Made by a program: the position numbers and the translations under genes
The notes under the pieces: generated by a model
Told to the model about the DNA's origin: nothing
Database searches by the model: none
The model's input: only the letters and a program-made list of their open reading frames with translations
Assembly (NCBI GenBank): GCA_902767775.1
Contig: CACXIP010000017.1
Location: 1-64,000 of the forward strand
Origin: an uncultured Prevotellaceae bacterium
GTDB taxonomy: Bacteria > Bacteroidota > Bacteroidia > Bacteroidales > Bacteroidaceae
Length of the DNA stretch: 64,000 nucleotides
Direction: 5' to 3'
Part shown: positions 1-7,965 of the stretch, one piece after another
How positions within the stretch are numbered: position 1 is the stretch's first letter
Layout of the letters: every line of letters starts with the position of its first letter

Positions 1-393
1 GGGGAGGTTGTCAATCAGGTTCTTGCAGTAGTCGTTCACTGCCTGTATGCCGCCCTCGTGGAAGCCCAACGTCTGCTCCAGTTCCCGCTCCGTCTGGCCC
101 GTTGCGGCATCATTCACCATCCCCAGCACGTATGTGATGCTCAGCGGCGAGTAGATGAAACTCTTTCCCGAGACATCGGTCTCGTTTGCCGTCTTTAGAA
201 AACGGAGCGTGAAGCCGTTGTTGTCGTTGGCAAATACCCTCTGCGCCGGTGTCAACTGTATAGGCTTTGCCTCCGGCAACATATTGATGGTAACTTTTGT
301 CTCATCCAGATTATCCACATCGTCAGATGAGCACGACTGCATCATCATGCTGCCTGCAGCCATCGCTGCCATGAACAATAGATTTTTCTTCAT
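1..393 (-). CDS. Serpin-family protease inhibitor, lipoprotein (N-terminal part, runs off window)
   Basis: The frame is open from the ATG at 393 to the window edge (131 codons), so only the N-terminus is present. It starts with a lipoprotein signal (MKKNLLFMAAMAAG, then SMMMQSC with the lipobox Cys near residue 21) and an acidic SSDD stretch typical of surface or periplasmic Bacteroidetes lipoproteins. The next part has serpin N-terminal features: an N-x-F-T-L-R-F-L helix, then SPLSITYVLGMVNDAATGQT and a downstream ELEQTLGF. Serpins are suicide inhibitors of serine or cysteine proteases. The reactive-centre loop lies outside the window, so the target class cannot be judged. It is divergent from the sigma-factor gene. 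Confidence 0.85.
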   Translation of the reverse strand, partial: MKKNLLFMAAMAAGSMMMQSCSSDDVDNLDETKVTINMLPEAKPIQLTPAQRVFANDNNGFTLRFLKTANETDVSGKSFIYSPLSITYVLGMVNDAATGQTERELEQTLGFHEGGIQAVNDYCKNLIDNLP

Positions 394-544
394 AGTTCTT
401 GGTTTTTGTTGAATTGTTTCTGTTCTAATAATGCAGAAGGATATAAAATCTTGTATTCCTGACCGTTAAAAAAGACTAAAATACCAGTATGCCATACAAG
501 ATTTCAAAGAATTGGCATTAATAGATTAGGAACGCAAGAAAAGA

Positions 545-1084
545 ATGGTCGAGCGACTCATAGAACGCATACGGAACAAGGACCAGCAGGCGATGAAAGA
601 ATTCTACTTGAGATATGTAGAGGAACTCTCGTCTGTATGCCACCGCTATGTGCCTAATCATGAAGATGAGAAGGATGTGCTTCAAAACAGTTTTGTGAAA
701 ATTCTCACATCTTTACCGACCATAGATTATCGTGGAGAGGTCTCTTTCAATAGTTGGATGCGCAAGGTGGTGGTGAACGAGTCTCTCAACTTATTGAGGG
801 AAAGAAAGAGATTGAAATGGGTTTCTATAGATGCTTCCAATTTGCAGGTGGAAGACAATGATGTGCTAGAGGTGTCGCATCTATCGTCGGATGAGCTATA
901 TCGACTGATTTGTGAACTGCCTGATGGTTATCGTACTGTACTGAATCTCTATGTTGTTGAAGGTTATTCCCATAAGGAGATTGCCGAGATGCTGGGTATC
1001 AAGGCAAGCACATCCGCCTCTCAACTCTGGTATGCAAAACAAAGACTGGCAGAGAGAATCAAGGATTTAATGAAAGGAAAGTGA
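545..1084 (+). CDS. ECF-type RNA polymerase sigma factor (sigma-70 family)
   Basis: A 179-residue protein of the usual ECF length. Region 2 lies at about residues 18-90 (FYLRYVEEL, EDEKDVLQNSFVKIL, FNSWMRKVVVNESLNLLRE). Region 4 lies at about 118-176 (LICELPDGYRTVLNLYVVEG, then the helix-turn-helix YSHKEIAEMLGIKASTSASQ). There is no region 1.1 or 3. Its stop codon overlaps the next start (TGATG), so it is translationally coupled to a membrane protein that probably controls it. The regulon cannot be read from this window. The 150 bp upstream show no clear Bacteroidetes promoter, which would fit autoregulation by an ECF-specific promoter. Confidence 0.93.
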   Translation: MVERLIERIRNKDQQAMKEFYLRYVEELSSVCHRYVPNHEDEKDVLQNSFVKILTSLPTIDYRGEVSFNSWMRKVVVNESLNLLRERKRLKWVSIDASNLQVEDNDVLEVSHLSSDELYRLICELPDGYRTVLNLYVVEGYSHKEIAEMLGIKASTSASQLWYAKQRLAERIKDLMKGK

Positions 1085-2235
1085 TGGAAGAGATGTGGAG
1101 AAAAGAAATAAGACGCAAACTGGAGGGGCACCGGAAAACACCACCCCAGGGAGTGTGGGAAGGTATAAGCGAACAAATGGGGCTTAAACCAGCAACTGCC
1201 AGCCATCCTGCTCTTAAGATGCGATGGTATTGGGTTGCGGCTGCAGCCATCTTGCTGTTTGGAGTTGGCATTGCCCTCTATCAAGAAAGTAGCAAAGAAC
1301 GCCCTTCCGTGGCCGTCACCAATGTTTTGGGGACGGAAGTGAAGCCACAGTCGGAGGCTATGAATGAGCTCTCGACCTCTTCATCGTCATCCAATGTGGC
1401 TGAAGTATACGTCAACAAAAAACAAGTTATACATCAAAAAAATGTGCTAAAACCTAAGGTGACAGATGAAAAGGAAAATGAAGGGAAAAACGCTGTGAGA
1501 AAAGAAACGGAGGAAAACCAACCCGAAACTGATGACTATATCCTATCCGAATCGAATCATCCTGAGGCTGTTGCAGAAACGGTGACAAAGGAAGACAAAA
1601 CACCTGTACCATATCCCATACCTTCTTTCGAACAAGAACAGAATCATTCCCCGAAAGAAAGCAAATGGACAATGGGCATACACACTTCCAGTGGCTTGTT
1701 GGCAGCCAACAACTCCATAGGCGAGGTAAAAAACTATTACTTTATTAATCAAGCAGAACATCCCAAAGATGGTTTCGCTTACATAGAATATGAGAATTAT
1801 CGTTCCAAACATCATCTGCCTGTGCGTCTGGGCATGAGCATTCATTACCAGCTGAGCAACCGTGTAGCACTACTTAGCGGCATCAATTATACCTGGCTAT
1901 ATTCGGAATTCATCAAGAAAAACAGCACCATCGACCAGCATCTGCACTATCTGGGCGTCCCTGTTGGCGCGGCTTATCAGTTATGGTCCAACCACCATCT
2001 CAAATGCTATCTCACAGGGGAAGTTATGTTGGAGAAATGCTTGAACAAGAAGCCATGGCAATGGTCTGTTGAGGCGGGAGCTGGAGCGGAATATACCATC
2101 ACACCACAGGTGGGATTATATGTTGAACCCTCTTTGGGGTATTATTTCAATGACGGCACGTCCTACCAGCATTATTACAAAGACCATCCTCTGGCACCCT
2201 CCATTATGCTGGGCCTGCGCATGCATATCGAATAG
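1084..2235 (+). CDS. Single-span membrane protein with C-terminal beta-barrel-like domain; putative anti-sigma partner
   Basis: I start it at the ATG at 1084, inside the TGATG overlap with the sigma gene. The alternative GTG at 1081 adds only one residue. The N-terminal 45 residues are charged and cytoplasmic in character (EMWRKEIRRKLEGH, PPQGVWEGI). One strong membrane helix follows (WYWVAAAAILLFGVGIALY, about residues 48-66). A low-complexity Ser/Lys/Glu linker runs to about residue 190. The last 190 residues alternate aromatic and polar residues in the way of outer-membrane beta-barrel proteins (LGVPVGAAYQLW, VGLYVEPSLGYYF). Coupling to an ECF gene suggests that the N-terminal part binds sigma. 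That role is inferred, since no known anti-sigma family was recognised. A bidirectional terminator follows. Confidence 0.65.
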   Translation: MEEMWRKEIRRKLEGHRKTPPQGVWEGISEQMGLKPATASHPALKMRWYWVAAAAILLFGVGIALYQESSKERPSVAVTNVLGTEVKPQSEAMNELSTSSSSSNVAEVYVNKKQVIHQKNVLKPKVTDEKENEGKNAVRKETEENQPETDDYILSESNHPEAVAETVTKEDKTPVPYPIPSFEQEQNHSPKESKWTMGIHTSSGLLAANNSIGEVKNYYFINQAEHPKDGFAYIEYENYRSKHHLPVRLGMSIHYQLSNRVALLSGINYTWLYSEFIKKNSTIDQHLHYLGVPVGAAYQLWSNHHLKCYLTGEVMLEKCLNKKPWQWSVEAGAGAEYTITPQVGLYVEPSLGYYFNDGTSYQHYYKDHPLAPSIMLGLRMHIE

Positions 2236-2276
2236 GTGATGATGTGAATGTGCTCCTGTGAGAAGGGACATAAAAA

Positions 2277-2312
2277 ATGGAGATGACTTTACAGCCGTCT
2301 CCATATTTTTTT
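2277..2312. terminator. Bidirectional intrinsic terminator between convergent genes
   Basis: The stem is ATGGAGA (2277-2283) with TCTCCAT (2298-2304), extended by a few inner pairs. A T-run follows on the plus side (2306-2312) and an A-run precedes it (2272-2276), giving a T-run on the minus side. It lies between the convergent putative anti-sigma gene and rplT, so it can serve both. Confidence 0.75.
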
Positions 2313-2349
2313 AAATTTCAGTCGGACGTGATGTCACGCCCCTTCCATT

Positions 2350-2694
2350 CTACTTCACCTTGTCAACGATGGCCTTGAAAGCCTCGGGGTTGTTCATGGC
2401 GAGGTCGGCAAGCACCTTGCGGTTGATCTCGATACCAGACTTGGTGAGGGCGCCCATCAGCTGCGAGTAGCTCATGCCATTGAGGCGGGCAGCAGCATTG
2501 ATACGCTGAATCCACAGAGCGCGGAAGGTGCGCTTCTTGTTGCGGCGGTCGCGGTAGGCGTAGGTGAGACCTTTCTCCCAAGTGTTCTTGGCGACGGTCC
2601 AGACATTCTTGCGGGCTCCGAAGTAGCCGCGCGTCAACTTCAGTATCCTGGTTCTCTTTGCTTTGGAAGCAACATGATTAACTGATCTTGGCAT
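2350..2694 (-). CDS. rplT: 50S ribosomal protein L20
   Basis: A 114-residue protein that matches bacterial L20 along its full length. It has the basic N-terminus ([19 protein letters not shown]), the [20 protein letters not shown] segment, the [18 protein letters not shown] core and the [20 protein letters not shown] region. L20 binds 23S rRNA early in large-subunit assembly. It is the last gene of the conserved infC-rpmI-rplT operon, 32 bp after rpmI, and ends before a bidirectional terminator. In several bacteria L20 represses this operon; I saw no convincing leader structure for that here. Confidence 0.98.
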   Translation of the reverse strand: MPRSVNHVASKAKRTRILKLTRGYFGARKNVWTVAKNTWEKGLTYAYRDRRNKKRTFRALWIQRINAAARLNGMSYSQLMGALTKSGIEINRKVLADLAMNNPEAFKAIVDKVK

Positions 2695-2726
2695 AGTTTT
2701 CTTCTTTTAATGAGTTAAACATTGAA

Positions 2727-2924
2727 TTAACGCAGACAAAGGAGGTCGCGAACCTGCTTGAGGTTGGAACGGTCAACAATTGTCTGGTGAACCAGATTAC
2801 GTTTTTGTTTCTTTGTCTTCTTAGTCAGAATGTGACTGTGGTAAGCGTGATGTCTCTTGATCTTACCAGTTCCGGTGAAACGGAATCTCTTCTTGGCACC
2901 GGAGTTCGTTTTTACTTTAGGCAT
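2727..2924 (-). CDS. rpmI: 50S ribosomal protein L35
   Basis: A 65-residue protein that begins [20 protein letters not shown] and carries [19 protein letters not shown], the characteristic L35 sequence. It is a component of the large ribosomal subunit. It is the middle gene of infC-rpmI-rplT. The 71-bp gap back to infC contains a weak imperfect hairpin (AACGC/GCGTT) of unknown use. Confidence 0.98.
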   Translation of the reverse strand: MPKVKTNSGAKKRFRFTGTGKIKRHHAYHSHILTKKTKKQKRNLVHQTIVDRSNLKQVRDLLCLR

Positions 2925-2995
2925 TTTTTTAACTTTTTAAATTGATTATTTACGAGTGGCAACGCATATACCCGGCGTTACGCACTTCTTTCTTC

Positions 2996-3715
2996 TCATT
3001 CTTCGCTGGTCTCTTCGGGCTCAGTGGTCTCTGTGAGCTTTTTCAGGGCTTCCTCGCTGATGCGTGCATTGGCGAACAGGCCACCGCCTGCGGGAGCCTC
3101 TGATGCAGTCTCCTCTGCCTCCTGACGGGCAGCTTCCTTGGCCTCTGCCTCACGGCGCTCACGGTCCATCTTCTGCTGGCTCTTCTTTGCCACGCCAGCT
3201 TTCTTGGGAGCCATGATGATGGCCATCTTCTTACCCTCAAGAGCGGGCAGCTGCTCTACCTTTCCAAACTCCTCCAGGTCGCGTGCGAAACGAAGCAGCA
3301 GCACCTCGCCTTGCTCCTTGAAGAGGATGGAGCGGCCGCGGAAGAACACGTATGCCCTCACCTTGTTGCCCTCAAGGAGGAACTCCTTGGCGTGCTTCAG
3401 CTTGAAAGCATAGTCGTTCTCACCCGTCTGGGGACCGAACCTGATTTCCTTCACCTCTACCCTCACCTGCTTGGCTTTCATCTCCTTCGCACGTTTCTTC
3501 TGCTGGTAGAGGAACTTGGAGTAGTCGATGAAGCGACAAACTGGAGGCTGTGCATTGGGAGAAATCTCCACAAGGTCGACACCCTTCTGACGGGCCATTT
3601 CGAGCGCCTGACGTGTGGGCATGACGGTGGAGCCTTCGTCTCCTACAACGCGCACTTCCCTTACACGGATTTGCTCATTCACACGGTACTGATTGGTCTT
3701 TTTGTCGTTCTTCAT
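2996..3715 (-). CDS. infC: Translation initiation factor IF-3
   Basis: The N-domain has [16 protein letters not shown] and a linker ending [18 protein letters not shown] (the PPVC-IDYGKF type motif of IF-3). The C-domain includes [19 protein letters not shown] and [16 protein letters not shown]-3 binds 30S subunits and guards initiator tRNA selection. At 239 residues it is about 60 longer than E. coli IF-3. The extra length is a charged Ala/Glu/Lys-rich tail after residue 180, a length I associate with Bacteroidetes. The start is ATG, not the AUU start used for autoregulation in enterobacteria. A consensus promoter lies 26 bp upstream. Confidence 0.97.
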   Translation of the reverse strand: MKNDKKTNQYRVNEQIRVREVRVVGDEGSTVMPTRQALEMARQKGVDLVEISPNAQPPVCRFIDYSKFLYQQKKRAKEMKAKQVRVEVKEIRFGPQTGENDYAFKLKHAKEFLLEGNKVRAYVFFRGRSILFKEQGEVLLLRFARDLEEFGKVEQLPALEGKKMAIIMAPKKAGVAKKSQQKMDRERREAEAKEAARQEAEETASEAPAGGGLFANARISEEALKKLTETTEPEETSEE

Positions 3716-3740
3716 TCAACTGTTTTATGATAAGCGGCTG

Positions 3741-3771
3741 CAAAGTTACTATATTTCCGATAATTAGCAAA
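3741..3771 (-). promoter_or_regulatory. Bacteroidetes sigma-ABfr promoter for infC-rpmI-rplT
   Basis: On the minus strand the -33 element TTTG (3771-3768) and the -7 element TAACTTTG (3748-3741) are separated by exactly 19 bases. This matches the consensus TTTG-N19-TAnnTTTG. The infC ATG is at 3715. Confidence 0.8.
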
Positions 3772-3792
3772 ATTTTTTCTCAGATTTTTTTG

Positions 3793-3876
3793 TCGGACAA
3801 GTCGGACAGGTCGGACATGTCGGACGAGTCGGACGAGTCGGACGGGTCAGACGGGTCGGACGGGTCGGACGGGTCA
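3793..3876. repeat. 9-bp minisatellite (TCGGACNNG) x9 that begins at the nadE stop codon
   Basis: Nine consecutive 9-bp units occupy 3793-3873. Units read TCGGACAAG, TCGGACAGG, TCGGACATG, TCGGACGAG or TCGGACGGG, with one TCAGACGGG. The next TCA (3874-3876) is the reverse complement of the nadE TGA stop, i.e. a unit start TCG changed to TCA. The array fills the space between nadE and the infC promoter. A sister array lies at 28293-28384. Confidence 0.9.
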
Positions 3877-4632
3877 GTCCCTATACTTGAAGAAAGGTAT
3901 GGGCTTCAGCTTGAAAAGGTTTTTCCTGTGTTTGTCGTCGATGAGGGCTTTTGTGGCAGGGTCGTCACAGACACCGGTGCGGATATACTGGTCGAGAGCC
4001 GCATAGGTGAAGCCCAAATTGTCCTCGTCTGTTTTGCCGCAGAGGCCGTCCGACGGAGTCTTCACCACGAGGTCACGGGGCAGGCCCAGTTCCAGTCCAA
4101 CGGCGATGACCTCCTGCACGGTGAGTCCGCCGAGGGGTGCAAAATCGCCCGCTGCGTCGCCATAGCGTGTGGAGTAGCCCACCCAGTCCTCGGAGAGGTT
4201 GCAGGTGTTGGCCACACGTCCGTTCTGCGACTGCGAGACAGCATAGAGCGCCGTCATGCGCAGGCGCGGCGGCATATTGATGACAGTCTGGCTCGACACC
4301 TCAGTGCCTTGCGCACCCAACTGCTCCTTCACCTCAGCCATCAGCGCCTCATAGGCAGCACCGATATTCACATTATATGACCTGATGCCCAGATGCTGGA
4401 TGAGACGGAAACTGTCGTTGATATCCGGCTGCACGCCATTGGGCATGGTGACACCGATGACGCGGTCCTTGCCCAAAGCCTCAACACAGAGGGCTGCCAC
4501 CACACTGCTGTCCTTTCCGCCCGAGATACCCAGCACGGCATTGCACCCGGGGCCGTTCTCCTCGAACCAGTCCCTAATCCACTGCACGGCAAGGTCTTTT
4601 ACCTCTTTTGCATTGAATTCTGTCATCATCAT
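3874..4632 (-). CDS. nadE: NAD+ synthetase (ammonia/glutamine-dependent core, NadE)
   Basis: It makes NAD+ from deamido-NAD+, ATP and ammonia or glutamine, the last step of NAD synthesis. The N-type ATP pyrophosphatase P-loop is visible (LGISGGKDSSVVAALC, with SGGxDS). Other family segments are GVTMPNG, TCNLSEDWVGYSTRYGD, GDFAPLGGLT and KTPSDGLCGKTDEDNLGFTY. At about 252 residues it is the short form without a glutaminase domain. Three ATGs in a row (4632, 4629, 4626) follow a TTG at 4635; I chose the first ATG. Its TGA stop is the first degenerate unit of a 9-bp array. Confidence 0.95.
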   Translation of the reverse strand: MMMTEFNAKEVKDLAVQWIRDWFEENGPGCNAVLGISGGKDSSVVAALCVEALGKDRVIGVTMPNGVQPDINDSFRLIQHLGIRSYNVNIGAAYEALMAEVKEQLGAQGTEVSSQTVINMPPRLRMTALYAVSQSQNGRVANTCNLSEDWVGYSTRYGDAAGDFAPLGGLTVQEVIAVGLELGLPRDLVVKTPSDGLCGKTDEDNLGFTYAALDQYIRTGVCDDPATKALIDDKHRKNLFKLKPIPFFKYRD

Positions 4633-4676
4633 CAAGTTTTGATTATACTTTTTTTAGTAGTCAAGTAATTAAAGAA

Positions 4677-4766
4677 GTTAAGTAGTTAAGCCATTACCAA
4701 TGATTGCCGCCGTTTCCAACATGGGTGGATGCCTGCAAACAAATCATATGGCTTAACTACTTTAAC
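4677..4766. repeat. Long inverted repeat between nadE and thrS
   Basis: An 18-base left arm (4677-4694, GTTAAGTAGTTAAGCCAT) is complementary to a right arm (4748-4766) apart from one extra T. The loop is 53 bases. Flanking sequence repeats variants of AGTAGTCAAG and AACTACG, so it looks like a dispersed intergenic element more than a simple terminator. No T-run follows directly on either strand. It lies just downstream of thrS and could still protect or end that transcript. Confidence 0.6.
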
Positions 4767-4801
4767 TACGTCAGTTCTTAACTACGTTTTATCAATGTTG
4801 T

Positions 4802-6766
4802 TCAATCTTTAGGTTGGATATTGGTAGCCTCCAGCATCTCTGCCACCTCAGCATTGATGCGGGCAGCAAACTCCTGCATGGTCATGGTGGCCTGTTCGCC
4901 ACCGCCCTGCTTACGCATGGAGACAAGCCCCTCGGCTGCCTCTTTCTCGCCTACCACCACCATATAGGGCACACGCTTGAGCTCATTGTCGCGAATCTTG
5001 CGGCCAATCTTCTCGTTGCGGTCGTCGATGGCGGCACGCACGCCCTGCTCATCGAAATAGCGGGCGACAGTCTGTGCGTAGTCGTTGTATTTCTCAGAGA
5101 TGGGGAGGATGGCCACCTGGTCGGGTGTGAGCCAGAGTGGGAAGTGACCGGCGGTGTGCTCGACGAGCACAGCGGTGAAACGCTCCATCGAACCGAAGGG
5201 AGCGCGGTGCACCATCACCGGAGTCTGCTTTGAGTTATCCTCTGCGGTATACTCCAGTTTGAATCGCTGCGGGAGGTTGTAGTCCACCTGGATGGTGCCA
5301 AGCTGCCAGCGGCGGCCGATGGCATCCTTCACCATGAAGTCGAGTTTGGGACCATAGAAAGCGGCCTCACCATACTCAACCTTGGCATCGAGACCTTTCT
5401 CCCTGCAGGCATCGATGATAGCTTGCTCGCTCTCTGCCCACACCTCGTCGCTGCCGATGTATTTCTCGGTGTCCTTCGGGTCGCGGAGGGAGATTTGTGC
5501 CTCGAAGTTGTCGAAATTGAAGATTTTGAACACTGCCTGGATGATATCCATCACACGGAGGAACTCACCCTTGACCTGGTCGGGACGGCAGAAGATATGG
5601 GCGTCGTCCTGTGTGAACGAGCGCACACGGGTGAGTCCGTGGAGCTCGCCGCTCTTCTCGTAGCGGTAGACGGTGCCGAACTCAGCGATGCGGAGCGGCA
5701 GGTCTTTGTATGAGCGTGGCTTCATGGCGAACACCTCGCAGTGGTGCGGGCAGTTCATCGGCTTGAGCATATACTCCTCATCCTCCTCGGGTGTGTGGAT
5801 GGGTTGGAAGGAGTCTTTGCCGTAGTGGGCATAGTGTCCGGAGGTGACATAGAGGTTCTTGCTGCCGATATGCGGAGTGATGACCTCCTGATAGCCGAAG
5901 CGTTTCTGTATCTTGCGGAGCATGTCCTGAAGGCGCAGGCGCAGGTCGGTGCCCTTAGGCAACCAGATGGGAAGTCCCTTGCCTACTCTCTCCGAGAACA
6001 TAAAGAGTTCCATCTCCTTGCCAATCTTGCGGTGGTCGCGTTTCTTTGCCTCCTCGAGCATGACGAGGTATTCGTCGAGCATCTTCTTCTTGGGGAAGGA
6101 AATGCCGTAGATACGTGTCATCTGCTCACGGTTGGCATCGCCGCGCCAGAAGGCACCTGCCACACTGGTGATTTTAATGGCCTTGATGGCACCTGTCGAC
6201 ATGAGGTGCGGTCCGCGGCAGAGGTCGGTGAACGAACCCTGGGTATAGGTAGATATGGTGCCGTCCTCGAGGTCCTGCTCGATATGCTCGCATTTGTAGG
6301 TCTGACCGTCGGCGCTGAACTCAGCGATGGCGTCGGTCTTGCTCACGTCGCGGCGCACCACCGGTTCGTCTTTCCTGGCGAGTTCCATCATCTTCGCCTC
6401 AATCGTCGGGAGGTCGTTCTCCGAGATGACGTCACCCTCCTTGGGCATCACGTCATAGAAGAAGCCGTTCTCCACGGCAGGACCGAAGCCAAACTGAATG
6501 CCGGGATAGAGTTCCTGCAGTGCCTCGGCGAGGAGGTGTGCGCTGGTGTGCCAGAATGTGTGCTTGCCCTCCTCGTCCTCAAACTTGTAGAGTGCGATGG
6601 TGGCATCACTGAGGATGGGGCGGTTGAGTTCGACTGTCTCGCCATTGACCCCGCAAGATACAACGTTGCGGGCGAGAGCCGGCGAGATGCTCTCTGCGAT
6701 TTGAAGTCCGGTGACACCCTGCTCGTACTCACGCACGGTGCCGTCGGGGAAAGTGATTTTTATCAT
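4802..6766 (-). CDS. thrS: Threonyl-tRNA synthetase
   Basis: It charges tRNA-Thr. At 654 residues it has the full bacterial layout. The N-terminal TGS domain is [18 protein letters not shown]. The editing domain contains [11 protein letters not shown] with its His pair and a later CRGPHL. The class II catalytic core has the zinc-site segment [22 protein letters not shown] and the motif-3 segment [13 protein letters not shown]. The anticodon-binding domain is at the C-terminus. An upstream in-frame ATG at 6838 is rejected because that extension would overlap the promoter (-33 box at 6836-6839, -7 box at 6809-6816). The start at 6766 opens the TGS domain directly. Confidence 0.98.
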   Translation of the reverse strand: MIKITFPDGTVREYEQGVTGLQIAESISPALARNVVSCGVNGETVELNRPILSDATIALYKFEDEEGKHTFWHTSAHLLAEALQELYPGIQFGFGPAVENGFFYDVMPKEGDVISENDLPTIEAKMMELARKDEPVVRRDVSKTDAIAEFSADGQTYKCEHIEQDLEDGTISTYTQGSFTDLCRGPHLMSTGAIKAIKITSVAGAFWRGDANREQMTRIYGISFPKKKMLDEYLVMLEEAKKRDHRKIGKEMELFMFSERVGKGLPIWLPKGTDLRLRLQDMLRKIQKRFGYQEVITPHIGSKNLYVTSGHYAHYGKDSFQPIHTPEEDEEYMLKPMNCPHHCEVFAMKPRSYKDLPLRIAEFGTVYRYEKSGELHGLTRVRSFTQDDAHIFCRPDQVKGEFLRVMDIIQAVFKIFNFDNFEAQISLRDPKDTEKYIGSDEVWAESEQAIIDACREKGLDAKVEYGEAAFYGPKLDFMVKDAIGRRWQLGTIQVDYNLPQRFKLEYTAEDNSKQTPVMVHRAPFGSMERFTAVLVEHTAGHFPLWLTPDQVAILPISEKYNDYAQTVARYFDEQGVRAAIDDRNEKIGRKIRDNELKRVPYMVVVGEKEAAEGLVSMRKQGGGEQATMTMQEFAARINAEVAEMLEATNIQPKD

Positions 6767-6808
6767 AACAAACGATACAAATATTTGTGAATTACTGATA
6801 GTAGGGCA

Positions 6809-6839
6809 CAAAGGTAGTGCAAACCGAGCGCAATGCAAA
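6809..6839 (-). promoter_or_regulatory. Consensus promoter of thrS, carried in a repeat
   Basis: Minus-strand TTTG (6839-6836), 19 bases, then TACCTTTG (6816-6809) is a perfect Bacteroidetes vegetative promoter about 43 bases from the thrS ATG. The -7 region is part of a 23-bp sequence repeated 160 bp further away. Confidence 0.85.
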
Positions 6840-6991
6840 ACAAAAAGTCATTTTTTTGTTTTGCTTTGCCGAGGTGCAGCCTATCTTCGGCGGAGCCAAA
6901 GACGAATAAGCGAGGGAAAAGCCAAATTTTATTTTGGCTTTTCAGAGCGAGAGTACCTTCGGCGGAGCCAAAGGTAGTGCAAACCGAGCGC
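6809..6991. repeat. Mosaic intergenic repeat with direct and inverted repeats
   Basis: The 268 bp between thrS and the DUF2149 gene hold no gene. A 23-bp direct repeat (CAAAGGTAGTGCAAACCGAG plus CGC) is at 6809-6831 and 6969-6991. A second direct repeat (CTTCGGCGGAGCCAAAG) is at 6885-6901 and 6957-6973. Two strong hairpins lie between them: GCAAAACAAAAA with TTTTTGTTTTGC (6835-6864), and GAAAAGCCAAA with TTTGGCTTTTC (6916-6943). The first copy forms the thrS promoter. The second copy has the same TACCTTTG -7 box but no -33 TTTG. Confidence 0.8.
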
Positions 6992-7011
6992 CTAAGATTG
7001 TTTCAACACAG

Positions 7012-7035
7012 AGATACAGAGGTACAGAGTTTTTT
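7012..7035. repeat. 24-bp dispersed motif, copy 1
   Basis: AGATACAGAGGTACAGAG followed by six Ts. The same 24 bases recur at 17763-17786, at the other end of the B12 operon region. The last base overlaps the stop of the DUF2149 gene. Confidence 0.7.
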
Positions 7036-7376
7036 CATTCCTCATCCGGCACATAGATGATGCGTCCATCCTCCAATTGGTAGGCGGTACCGATGCGGCG
7101 TCCCAAGTCTCCATCACTGTCGGCACTTTTTCCGGAGGTTTTATAAGTGTTGATTTCCTTGCCCTCCTTCATAATGATTTCCATGTTTTCCTTACCAGGA
7201 TTCTTCACGATGGTGAAATCTTCCTGTCCGAAAATCTCTGTCATGTTCATGTGCATGACCATCGCTACCATCAGCGATACGGCAAAGACCATCGCCACAT
7301 CAAACAAATTGACCACCACGCTCAGCGGGTCGTTGTCATCATCTTGCAGCAAAGTGCTCCTACGCTTCCTTCTCAT
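7035..7376 (-). CDS. DUF2149-family membrane protein (HmuV-like)
   Basis: A small protein of about 113 residues: a basic N-terminus (MRRKRRSTLLQDDDNDPLS), one membrane helix (VVNLFDVAMVFAVSLMVAMVM), then a polar domain with DFTIVKNPGKENMEIIMKEG and LGRRIGTAYQLEDGRIIYV. This matches the DUF2149 family as I know it, found next to CobN-like and TolQ/ExbB-like genes. By size and topology it resembles the ExbD/TolR partner of an ExbB-type channel. I chose the ATG at 7376, which overlaps the upstream gene by 17 bp; in-frame ATGs at 7388 and 7430 are possible. It is the last gene of the B12-riboswitch operon. Confidence 0.75.
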   Translation of the reverse strand: MRRKRRSTLLQDDDNDPLSVVVNLFDVAMVFAVSLMVAMVMHMNMTEIFGQEDFTIVKNPGKENMEIIMKEGKEINTYKTSGKSADSDGDLGRRIGTAYQLEDGRIIYVPDEE

Positions 7377-7965
7377 GGCTCTCGGCATAAATGCGTGATA
7401 CAAAGTCAAGGTTGTTGACATCCTTGGCATACCAACGGGTTTTCAGTTGCTGGGTAAACAAGCCAACCGCACTGATGACCAGTCCCACGACGGTGGCGGA
7501 GAACACCACCTGCATGTTGTAGGCCATGCCTGAAATGTCGCCCGTGGAAAGACCTACGAGCGCCGGCGACATGGAAATCAACGTGCCGATAAGACCCAAT
7601 ACTGGACCAAGTTTGGTAAGCAGACGGGAAAGGTTCACATCCTTGGCTACTTCCGTTTCATACTGTGTAATCACATAATCGGTATATGCTTCGCTGGCGG
7701 GATGGGCAAGGATGTCTGCCAGATATTCTGTGAAGAGGGATTCATGCTTCTCGGGCAAAAGACTCCGCAGGTCATCGATACCCCTTGGTTGGAGTTGCTT
7801 GATGGCCATGGCCAGGCGACGACTGTTTCTTCTTCTGACCATGAACTGATTGTAGGTACTTCCCAGAAGTATCAACGCACGGATAAAAAACACAATCAGC
7901 AAAATGATGTCGGGGATGAGCAGCGAGTTGGCTATCCCAAAAAGCATTTTTGATATTAATTCCAT
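7360..7965 (-). CDS. MotA/TolQ/ExbB-family proton channel protein (HmuU-like)
   Basis: A 201-residue membrane protein with three predicted helices. The first is near the N-terminus (SLLIPDIILLIVFFIRALILL). A cytoplasmic loop carries RRRNSRRLAMAIKQLQPRG. The paired C-terminal helices carry the family signature (LTKLGPVLGLIGTLISMSPAL and MQVVFSATVVGLVISAVGLF). Such proteins form the PMF-driven stator with an ExbD/TolR-like partner, here probably the DUF2149 protein that follows. It overlaps the upstream gene by 10 bp. Its place after a CobN-like gene matches the hmuSTUV order of haem-uptake operons. Confidence 0.85.
   Translation of the reverse strand: MELISKMLFGIANSLLIPDIILLIVFFIRALILLGSTYNQFMVRRRNSRRLAMAIKQLQPRGIDDLRSLLPEKHESLFTEYLADILAHPASEAYTDYVITQYETEVAKDVNLSRLLTKLGPVLGLIGTLISMSPALVGLSTGDISGMAYNMQVVFSATVVGLVISAVGLFTQQLKTRWYAKDVNNLDFVSRIYAESHEKEA

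Noticed and set aside
2954-2984. L20 autoregulatory leader between infC and rpmI
   Set aside because: Only a short imperfect hairpin is visible, with no match to known L20-binding structures.
3793-3876. CRISPR array
   Set aside because: Units are 9 bp and directly adjacent, with no spacers and no cas genes nearby.
3727-4380. 217-codon plus-strand frame whose start runs through the 9-bp array (Ser-Asp-x repeats)
   Set aside because: It is antisense to nadE for most of its length. The Ser-Asp repeat is just a reading of the minisatellite.
5741-6790. 349-codon frame antisense to thrS
   Set aside because: Shadow of thrS codon bias with no recognisable domain.
6767-6838. 24-residue N-terminal extension of thrS
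   Set aside because: It would overlap the promoter (-33 box at 6836-6839, -7 box at 6809-6816), and the TGS domain begins directly at 6766.
6969-6999. Second promoter from the repeated 23-bp unit
   Set aside because: It has the TACCTTTG box but no TTTG at the -33 distance, so I do not call it active.
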